Assembly (NCBI GenBank): GCA_017620885.1
Contig: JAGAUF010000030.1
Span: 1-37,304, forward strand
Length of the DNA: 37,304 bases
Direction of reading: 5' to 3'
Source of the DNA: Muribaculaceae bacterium
Lineage (GTDB): Bacteria; Bacteroidota; Bacteroidia; Bacteroidales; Muribaculaceae
Position numbers and translations under genes: made by a program. Positions 31,535 through 37,304 of this stretch are shown in pieces. The stretch's first letter is position 1. Each line of letters starts with the position of its first letter. The notes below the pieces were generated by a model that was given only the letters and a program-made list of their open reading frames with translations, ran no database searches and had not been told where the DNA came from.

Positions 31535-32572
31535 ATGTCAACGGAAAAGCTTAACGAAATATCTAATGAGAACAGCGCCCCGACACCCGATAGTGTGTCG
31601 GCGAAAGACAAAACACTGGTAATCTCCATTATTTTCATCGCCGTGGTTCTGACCTGTATGGCCCTTGCCGGATTCCTTTTCATCAAACAGGGGCCGGACA
31701 CCATTCAGGGTCAGGGGGAAGCGACGGAAATCCGCATATCCGGCAAATTGCCGGGGCGCGTAGCCGACCTTTATGTAGAGGAAGGGCAACACGTCACGGC
31801 CGGCGATACGCTCTGCCGAATCCATTCGTCGTTAGCCGACGCCAAGATGGATCAGGCGCAGGCTATGGAGCAGGTTGCGTCCGCCGCCAACCGTAAGGTT
31901 GATGCCGGGACACGTATTCAGATTATCGAATCGGCAGCGGATATGGTGCAGCAGGCACAGGCAGCCGTCGACATCACTCGCAAGACGTACGAGCGACTCG
32001 ACAATCTCTTCCGCGAAGGCGTTGTTTCCGAACAGAAACGAGATGAGGCCAAAGCAGCATACGATGCCGCTGTCGCCGCCCACTCTGCAGCCAAGAGTCA
32101 GTATGAACTGGCCAAATCGGGAGCGCAGAAGGAAGATAAGGAAGCAGCCTCAGCTATGGTGCGCGCCTCGCGTGCCGGCATCAAAGAGGTGAATGCCGTG
32201 CTTGAGGATCAATACCTCATCGCGCCCTACGACGGTGTGATTACGGTAATTTATCCCAACGTAAGCGAGCTCGTCTCACTCGGATCGCCCATTATGACAC
32301 TGCAGCGCGATGACCATTGGGCAGTTTTCAATGTGCGCGAAACGAAGCTGAAGGACATCAAAAACGGCTCGACACTGAAGGTATATATCCCTGCTTTGGA
32401 TGTAAATACGGAGATGACCGTATTCTATATCAAAGACTTGGGCACATACGCCAACTGGCAGGCGACGAAATCGACAGGCGATTTCGACGCGCGTACATTC
32501 CAGATCAAAGCACGCCCGGCCAAACCAATCGAGAATTTCCGCCCGGGGATGTCGGTAATTCTCAAACAGTAA
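31535..32572 (+). CDS. HlyD/EmrA-type periplasmic adaptor (membrane fusion protein)
   Basis: The 345-aa product has one N-terminal membrane helix (~29-51), a biotinyl-lipoyl half-motif (EIRISGKLPGRVADLYVEEGQHVTAGDTL, ~65-93 in outline), a long helical hairpin (~100-215) rich in Ala, Gln and Lys, the returning lipoyl half (YLIAPYDGVITVIYPNVSELVSLGSPI in outline) and a beta-barrel domain ending FRPGMSVILKQ. It bridges the inner-membrane permeases and the TolC channel, as YbhG-type adaptors do for ABC-2 exporters. The 20-bp gaps on either side indicate one operon. Confidence 0.92.
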   Translation: MSTEKLNEISNENSAPTPDSVSAKDKTLVISIIFIAVVLTCMALAGFLFIKQGPDTIQGQGEATEIRISGKLPGRVADLYVEEGQHVTAGDTLCRIHSSLADAKMDQAQAMEQVASAANRKVDAGTRIQIIESAADMVQQAQAAVDITRKTYERLDNLFREGVVSEQKRDEAKAAYDAAVAAHSAAKSQYELAKSGAQKEDKEAASAMVRASRAGIKEVNAVLEDQYLIAPYDGVITVIYPNVSELVSLGSPIMTLQRDDHWAVFNVRETKLKDIKNGSTLKVYIPALDVNTEMTVFYIKDLGTYANWQATKSTGDFDARTFQIKARPAKPIENFRPGMSVILKQ

Positions 32573-32591
32573 AGCTGTCCGACAACAGCAA

Positions 32592-33812
32592 ATGCGCAAA
32601 ACCTTCGCAATCGAAATGTCTGACAATCAATCAAATAAAGAAGCCAAACGCAGCAACTCACTCTGGAGACTTATGAAGGAGTGCGTACTGGAGATGTTGC
32701 ATCGTCCCATTTACTGGGTCGGTTTCTTCGCGCTGCCGTTGTTTCTTTTCCTCTTCCTTGCGTCGCTGATGGAGTCGGGGCTGCCGGAAAAGATTCCGGC
32801 GGCAATCGTCGATAAGGACGGCACCGCGACGTCGCGCGAGATTACGCAGTCGCTCAACGGAATGCAGATGGTAAATCTGACAATGACGTGCAATTCCTAT
32901 ACGGAGGCGCGCCATGCCATGCAGGAGGGGAAAATCTACGGATTCTTCGTCATTCCGGAAAATTTCGAGAGCGAGCTTCTCTCGATGCGCAAGCCGGTCA
33001 TTACTTTCTATACCAATATGACGTATTACGTGCCCGCCGCACTCCTCTTCAAGACGTTTAAAACCACCGCTCTATATGCCAAAGCGGGTATCGCAGTCAA
33101 TGTCTTGGAATATGCGGGAGCCGGAAGCATGAACGTCGCTCCTCTTCTCAATCCTATCAACGTAGCGACGCGACCCATCGGCAATCCCGGACTCAATTAT
33201 GCCATTTATCTATGTAACTCGTTCATCCCTTGCGCATTGCAACTGATGATACTTCTTGTCACGGCCTTCACTTTGGGTGAGGAAGTGAAACGCGGACGCA
33301 GCCGTCGCCTGCTTGAGCGCACCGACGGTTCGATTCTCACGGCACTCTTCGCCAAACTGTTTCCGCAGACCATTATCTGGATAATTGTCGTGGTATTCAT
33401 GGAGTCGTGGCTATACAAATGGAACGGCTATCCAATGAACGGCAGCTGGGGATGGCTGACGCTCAGCGAGATAATGTTTGTGTTCGCATCACAGGCTTTC
33501 GGAGTCTTCCTGTACGGCTGTCTGCCGTCGCTGCGACTGAGCCTCTCGGCATGTGCCCTATTGGGTATTCTCTCCTTCTCACTTGCCGCTTTCTCCTTCC
33601 CCGAACAGAGTATGTATCCGGCGCTGAGCATCTTCAGCTGGGTTGTACCCATCAGATATAATTTCCTGATTTACAGCGATCAGGCACTCAATGGCCTTCA
33701 CATATATTATTCACGTATATGGTTTGCGGCCTATTGTGTGTTTATGCTTCTTCCGTTCACTATGCTATGGCGCATCAAACGCTCGTATAGCAACGGAATC
33801 TACGTTCCATAA
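32592..33812 (+). CDS. ABC-2 type transporter permease, first of two
   Basis: The 406-aa product (an ATG at 32616, MSDNQSNKEAKR, is an equally possible start) has one membrane helix near ~43-63, a large extracytoplasmic domain (~64-210) with the ABC2_membrane_3 pattern IPAAIVDKDGTATSREI and GKIYGFFVIPENFE, and five further helices (~215-395). The region GEEVKRGRSRRLLERTDGS is the usual cytosolic loop after the second helix. It is the YbhS/YhhJ-like half of a drug or lipid exporter. The second permease gene starts 43 bp downstream. No ATP-binding protein is encoded between or next to them. Confidence 0.88.
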   Translation: MRKTFAIEMSDNQSNKEAKRSNSLWRLMKECVLEMLHRPIYWVGFFALPLFLFLFLASLMESGLPEKIPAAIVDKDGTATSREITQSLNGMQMVNLTMTCNSYTEARHAMQEGKIYGFFVIPENFESELLSMRKPVITFYTNMTYYVPAALLFKTFKTTALYAKAGIAVNVLEYAGAGSMNVAPLLNPINVATRPIGNPGLNYAIYLCNSFIPCALQLMILLVTAFTLGEEVKRGRSRRLLERTDGSILTALFAKLFPQTIIWIIVVVFMESWLYKWNGYPMNGSWGWLTLSEIMFVFASQAFGVFLYGCLPSLRLSLSACALLGILSFSLAAFSFPEQSMYPALSIFSWVVPIRYNFLIYSDQALNGLHIYYSRIWFAAYCVFMLLPFTMLWRIKRSYSNGIYVP

Positions 33813-33855
33813 ATCAAACAGACAAAACCTGCCGGCAGACACCCGGCATCAAGAT

Positions 33856-35067
33856 ATGTACAAAGAGAGAAACAAGAAAATATCATGGCTGAGGCAAGTA
33901 TGTGAAACATACGTGCGCGAGCTGCGCAATATCTTCAAGGATGAAGGTATCATGATCTTTTTCTTTCTCCTTCCGCTGGCATATCCGATAGTTTACTCGT
34001 TGATATACAATCCGGAAGTGGTACGCGACGTGCCGATGGTGGTGATTGACAATGACCGCACGGCGCTGAGCCGCGAATTTGTGCGCCGTCTCGACGCCAC
34101 ACAAGACATCCGCATCAAAGGATATGCCGCCGAACTCGGCGAGGCTCGCCGCGCTATGGCAGGTCGCGACTGTTTTGGCATTATGGAGATTCCGGATGGA
34201 TTTCAGAAGCGTGCGGGACGTCTGGAGCAGAATAACGTGATTCTCTACACCGATATGACGCTGATGCTGCGCTATAAGGCATTCCTTATGGGCGCTACCG
34301 ACGTGTCGCAGGAGATGGGCGCAGAGATTCAGGCCAAAGCTCTCGACTCAGACCTCCCCGTCGATGTAAATTTAGACGGAGACCCGCTACCGATTCATAA
34401 TGTGGCGTTGGGCAATACAACGAGCGGTTTTGACTCCTTCGTTATGCCCGGTATCCTGATGCTCATTCTGCAGCAATGCATCATTTTGGCCGTAGGAATG
34501 GCCGGAGGCGCCATGCGCGAGCCTCGACGTCTCCTGCGCTATAATCCTATTAACGAGGCGCCCTCCGTAGTGCTTACGCTCATCAGTAAAACTCTTGTCT
34601 ATTGCACCATTATGGCGGTTCCCATACTTTATCTCTCGCATTACGTTCCGCTGATGTTCGCCTTTCCGATGGCCGGCGACTCTATCGAGATATTACTACT
34701 GCTCGTGCCGATGGTGCTCGCAAGCATCTTCTTGGGCTTCTGCATCCAGAGCGTCGTGACGGAGCGCGAGACGATTTTCGTCTTCTGGGTCATCACGTCG
34801 GTTATCTTCCTCTTCCTTTCCGGCCTGACGTGGCCACGCTATGCAATGCCGGACGTATGGAGATGGCTCGGCGACATATTCCCCGGCACATGGGGTGTAG
34901 AAGGGTTCATCCGGATGAATACCAACGGCGCCAGTCTGTCGCAGGTCAGCGCCTGCTACTATGCGCTGTGGATTCTGACAGGTGTCTATTTCACCCTTGC
35001 ATGCGTTCTTCATCGATTCGTAATCCGACCGCGCATCCGGCGCGAGCATGGCGAGTGCGCGATATGA
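33856..35067 (+). CDS. ABC-2 type transporter permease, second of two
   Basis: The 403-aa product starts at ATG 33856 (MYKERNKKISWLRQ); the frame is open back to 33691, but that would overlap the previous gene by 120 bp. The layout is the same as the first permease: a helix at ~32-50, an extracytoplasmic domain with VPMVVIDNDRTALSREF and DCFGIMEIPDGF, then five helices; MREPRRLLRYNPINEAPS is the cytosolic loop, and FLSGLTWPRYAMPDVWRWLGDIFPGTWGVEGF (in outline) is the late amphipathic region. The two permeases presumably form a heterodimer. The missing ATPase must come from elsewhere, or the pair works with an unusual partner. Confidence 0.88.
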   Translation: MYKERNKKISWLRQVCETYVRELRNIFKDEGIMIFFFLLPLAYPIVYSLIYNPEVVRDVPMVVIDNDRTALSREFVRRLDATQDIRIKGYAAELGEARRAMAGRDCFGIMEIPDGFQKRAGRLEQNNVILYTDMTLMLRYKAFLMGATDVSQEMGAEIQAKALDSDLPVDVNLDGDPLPIHNVALGNTTSGFDSFVMPGILMLILQQCIILAVGMAGGAMREPRRLLRYNPINEAPSVVLTLISKTLVYCTIMAVPILYLSHYVPLMFAFPMAGDSIEILLLLVPMVLASIFLGFCIQSVVTERETIFVFWVITSVIFLFLSGLTWPRYAMPDVWRWLGDIFPGTWGVEGFIRMNTNGASLSQVSACYYALWILTGVYFTLACVLHRFVIRPRIRREHGECAI

Positions 35068-35122
35068 CAATTTCAAAAATTCAATCATAGACCGTCAAAG
35101 AATCAATTTGTCGGCATTATAG

Positions 35123-35153
35123 TTGCTTTTGAAATGCAGTTTTACTAATTTTG
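35123..35153 (+). promoter_or_regulatory. Promoter of the PEGA-repeat protein gene
   Basis: TTGC (35123-35126) and TAATTTTG (35146-35153) are separated by 19 bp. The predicted transcription start, near 35160, leaves a ~20-nt leader and supports ATG 35181 over the non-ATG codon at 35151. Confidence 0.6.
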
Positions 35154-35180
35154 CATTTTGACAACTATTTTAACGCCACA

Positions 35181-37199
35181 ATGATTAATTCCATTCTCCA
35201 TAAAACGGTTGCTGTAATTCTCGTATGTATTGCAACCACCGTCTTAGAAGTCTCGGCCAAGGATTTTGAAATCGATCTTTTCGAAATAGATAATTTTGAC
35301 ACCACAGCCAACGCGCCGGGGACGACAGAGTATGATCCCAACGGCGACAAGTGCGCGCTTATCAAGGTACAGACAACGCTGAGAAACATCAGATTCGACG
35401 CAGGATACAACTACGTCAAGCCCGTTGCCCAGAACAGCGAACACCCTGCCGAAATATGGCTATACGTATCTCCCGGCACGCGACGCATATCGCTCCAGCA
35501 CGCAGAGGCCGGCAGCATCACTGATTACGACCTCGGCATGCGTCTTGAATCAGGAAGAACTTACCGTATGGGGCTGACCAATGTCGAGGTCAATATGGTT
35601 TCGGCCGACTATGACAATCCCGTAAATCTCACTATTCATACGATTCCGGGGGGCGCCACTGTCGCTATTAACGGCGTTCCTCTCGTCACGGACCGCAACG
35701 GCTTCGCAAATATGAAGATGGCCGGCGGCAGACACACATTCCGTGCCTCGGCGCCCATGCATCATACGCTCGACGGACGCATGGAACTCAATAATCCCGA
35801 AGAATCACTTTACATCGAACTGGCAAAGGCTTACGGATGGGTGGCCGTACCCCTGACAGACGACTATCTCAAGGGCGCCACAGTACTGATAGACAGCAAT
35901 GAAGTAGGAACTGTACCCCTCTCCGATTTTGCAGTCCCGTCGGGACGTCACACCGTCACCGTGCGTCAAAACCTCTATGAAGACTGGAAAACAAACATCG
36001 AGATGCGCGATACTCTCCCCCTTACTCTCACTCCGCACCTGACGCCTGATTTCGGTATGGTACTGCTGCATCTCCCTTCCGTTCCGGATCTTGTGCTGCA
36101 ACTGGACGGCAAGAAGGTGGATTTCGATTCAGGACGCAAAAAAACCGAGTTCAACCGTCCGGTCAATTCCGGCGACCACGTCTTTACTGTCTCACGCCCC
36201 AACCACTATCCTTACGAAATACATTTCTCATTGCCCCGTGACGGATCCGTCGAGCTGACAGCGCGCGAGCCGGAACCGATTACAGGAGCGATGCAATTGT
36301 TCACATCCCCTGCCGGAGCCGAAGTATGGATTGACGGTGAGAAGCAGCAAGGCGTCACGCCATTGTCAGTAAACGACATAATCATCGGCGACCACAAGGT
36401 GGAATACAAGCGGAAGGGATGCCGCCCGGAGACACTCACCGTCACCGTCACGGAGAACGGCAACACGCAGTCGAACACCTCCTTGCGCGACTATTTTACG
36501 ATAAACGTACTCACAAATCCGGCCGGCGCCACCCTTTATCTTAATGGAATGAGCAAAGGGATCACACCGGTGGAAATCAGCGGCGATGCAGGAAATTATG
36601 AACTGAAATTCATAAAAGACAAATACGTAACAAAGAAGAAAACCTACACACTCGACGGCAATTCGCCGGGAGTCATGGAGGTGAAATTGCAACGAAATCT
36701 CGTACCTTCGTGGGAGTTTTATTTCTTAGCCGATTATCGGTTCATCTCAACGAGTATGATGGACGTCGGACTCGGTTTCTACGCCGAAAATGTCAATTTT
36801 GAAATCTCCTATACACTCGGATTCCAGAAAGAAACGTTTTACGAAAACAGTTCCGAATCAAGTTCCTTCAATATGAAACCTCAGGGGCTCAACATCAAGG
36901 CGGGCTATGGCATCTCGATTCCGGGACGCTTCAGAATCACTCCACGACTCGGCTTCACTTATCTCAATTTCGCCGCCGACTCGGTGAGCTACGAGTATAT
37001 GGATTTCGATAAAGTGGACAGCTATTCCATTGAAGCGGGCGCCCATTTCGGATTCTCGCTCTGCCGTGGTGTACGTATATTCGCTGAACCTTATTATGCC
37101 TTCGCCGTGGGCAAAAACGACGCAATGAAGATGCTTTCCAACGCATCCGAGATAATTAAAAACTATTATTACTGTCCGCTAAACTTTTTTAGATTCTGA
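35181..37199 (+). CDS. PEGA-repeat protein with C-terminal outer-membrane beta-barrel
   Basis: The 672-aa product has a signal peptide (INSILHKTVAVILVCIATTVLEVSA in outline). An N-terminal domain (~27-145; DPNGDKCALIKVQTTL, AEIWLYVSPGTRRISL) is of the kind that precedes PEGA repeats in Bacteroidales. About five PEGA-like modules follow (~150-215, 217-290, 292-365, 370-435, 438-505); the clearest are FTSPAGAEVWIDGEKQQGVTP and LTNPAGATLYLNGMSKGITP. Residues ~510-672 are barrel-like strands (WEFYFLADYRF, VGLGFYAENVNFEISYTLGF, RIFAEPYYAFAVG) ending in Phe. PEGA repeats are thought to bind surface polysaccharide or protein partners; an anchor between the outer membrane and periplasmic partners is inferred. 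It stands alone, with its own promoter and terminator. Confidence 0.85.
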   Translation: MINSILHKTVAVILVCIATTVLEVSAKDFEIDLFEIDNFDTTANAPGTTEYDPNGDKCALIKVQTTLRNIRFDAGYNYVKPVAQNSEHPAEIWLYVSPGTRRISLQHAEAGSITDYDLGMRLESGRTYRMGLTNVEVNMVSADYDNPVNLTIHTIPGGATVAINGVPLVTDRNGFANMKMAGGRHTFRASAPMHHTLDGRMELNNPEESLYIELAKAYGWVAVPLTDDYLKGATVLIDSNEVGTVPLSDFAVPSGRHTVTVRQNLYEDWKTNIEMRDTLPLTLTPHLTPDFGMVLLHLPSVPDLVLQLDGKKVDFDSGRKKTEFNRPVNSGDHVFTVSRPNHYPYEIHFSLPRDGSVELTAREPEPITGAMQLFTSPAGAEVWIDGEKQQGVTPLSVNDIIIGDHKVEYKRKGCRPETLTVTVTENGNTQSNTSLRDYFTINVLTNPAGATLYLNGMSKGITPVEISGDAGNYELKFIKDKYVTKKKTYTLDGNSPGVMEVKLQRNLVPSWEFYFLADYRFISTSMMDVGLGFYAENVNFEISYTLGFQKETFYENSSESSSFNMKPQGLNIKAGYGISIPGRFRITPRLGFTYLNFAADSVSYEYMDFDKVDSYSIEAGAHFGFSLCRGVRIFAEPYYAFAVGKNDAMKMLSNASEIIKNYYYCPLNFFRF

Positions 37200-37206
37200 A
37201 AAATAA

Positions 37207-37245
37207 GGGCTGATTCCATTTGCAGGAGTCAGCCCAATTAGTTTA
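37207..37245 (+). terminator. Terminator after the PEGA-repeat protein gene
   Basis: An 11-bp stem with one G-U pair (37207-37217 with 37225-37235) has a 7-nt loop and is followed by AT-rich sequence with short T runs. It starts 8 bp past the stop codon. Confidence 0.7.
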
Positions 37246-37277
37246 GTTTGTGTTCGCCAAAACATAAAACTAAAACT

Positions 37278-37304
37278 ATGCCCAAAAGTAGTAATTTCTT
37301 CGGA
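37278..37304 (+). CDS. Possible start of a further gene cut by the window edge
   Basis: An ATG at 37278 opens nine codons (MPKSSNFFG) and remains open at the edge. Some Bacteroidales IS4-family (DUF4372) transposases begin in a similar way (M-x-K-[NS]-[ST]-x-F-x-G-Q-P), but nine residues are far too few to assign a family. No promoter is evident in the 32 bp after the terminator. Confidence 0.25.

Noticed and set aside
30919-31704. 261-aa minus-strand open frame
   Set aside because: Antisense to the TolC and HlyD genes, which are unmistakable.
1-37304. CRISPR array, tRNA or rRNA genes
   Set aside because: No regularly spaced direct repeats and no cloverleaf or rRNA-like segments were noticed on reading both strands; a covariance search was not possible here.

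Overview
The window reads as chromosome of a gut-type Bacteroidales bacterium, most likely a Muribaculaceae-like lineage; the family is an inference, the order is better supported. The reasons are nine exact copies of the Bacteroidetes -7 element TAATTTTG, most placed just upstream of genes; three proteins ending in type IX secretion (T9SS) type A-like tails; Bacteroidales-restricted families (DUF4919, DUF6175, PEGA plus barrel proteins); and few Shine-Dalgarno sequences. No rRNA, tRNA or CRISPR array was recognised.

Left part (1-6794): the tail of a secreted protein with a sorting signal and its terminator, then a co-oriented run: a bifunctional RelA/SpoT (p)ppGpp synthetase/hydrolase, a PgpH-like 7TM-HD protein (c-di-AMP phosphodiesterase family), a small membrane protein, a DUF4919 protein and a SlyD-type prolyl isomerase with a Cys/His-rich metal-binding tail. 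Two nucleotide second-messenger enzymes sit side by side.

Steroid/bile-acid block (6795-10235): a promoter overlapped by a nested palindrome array, then a tight three-gene operon: an SRD5A-type 5-alpha-reductase, an Old Yellow Enzyme family reductase (5-beta-reductase/dehydrogenase-like) and a short-chain dehydrogenase (3-beta-HSDH-like). This matches the enzyme set reported in gut Bacteroidetes for turning 3-oxo bile acids into isoallo bile acids. A convergent Lrp/AsnC regulator follows. Next come an orphan promoter/terminator pair that may encode a ~190-nt RNA, a small secreted protein and a badly decayed lipoprotein pseudogene.

Centre (12438-22820): two giant divergent paralogues (1577 and 1589 aa) with signal peptides, a propeller-like N-terminal part, Fn3-like repeats, a choice-of-anchor-J/cleaved-adhesin domain and T9SS-type tails, separated by a 709-bp AT-rich spacer.

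Right part (22840-37304): a transmembrane Ser/Thr kinase overlapping a small putative DNA-binding protein, divergent from a five-gene envelope operon (LPP20-like protein, DUF6175 protein, CsgG/TolB-like protein, barrel protein, lipoprotein). Then comes a TolC/HlyD/ABC-2 permease/ABC-2 permease export operon with no ATPase gene, and a PEGA-repeat protein with an outer-membrane barrel. The window ends nine codons into a possible new gene.
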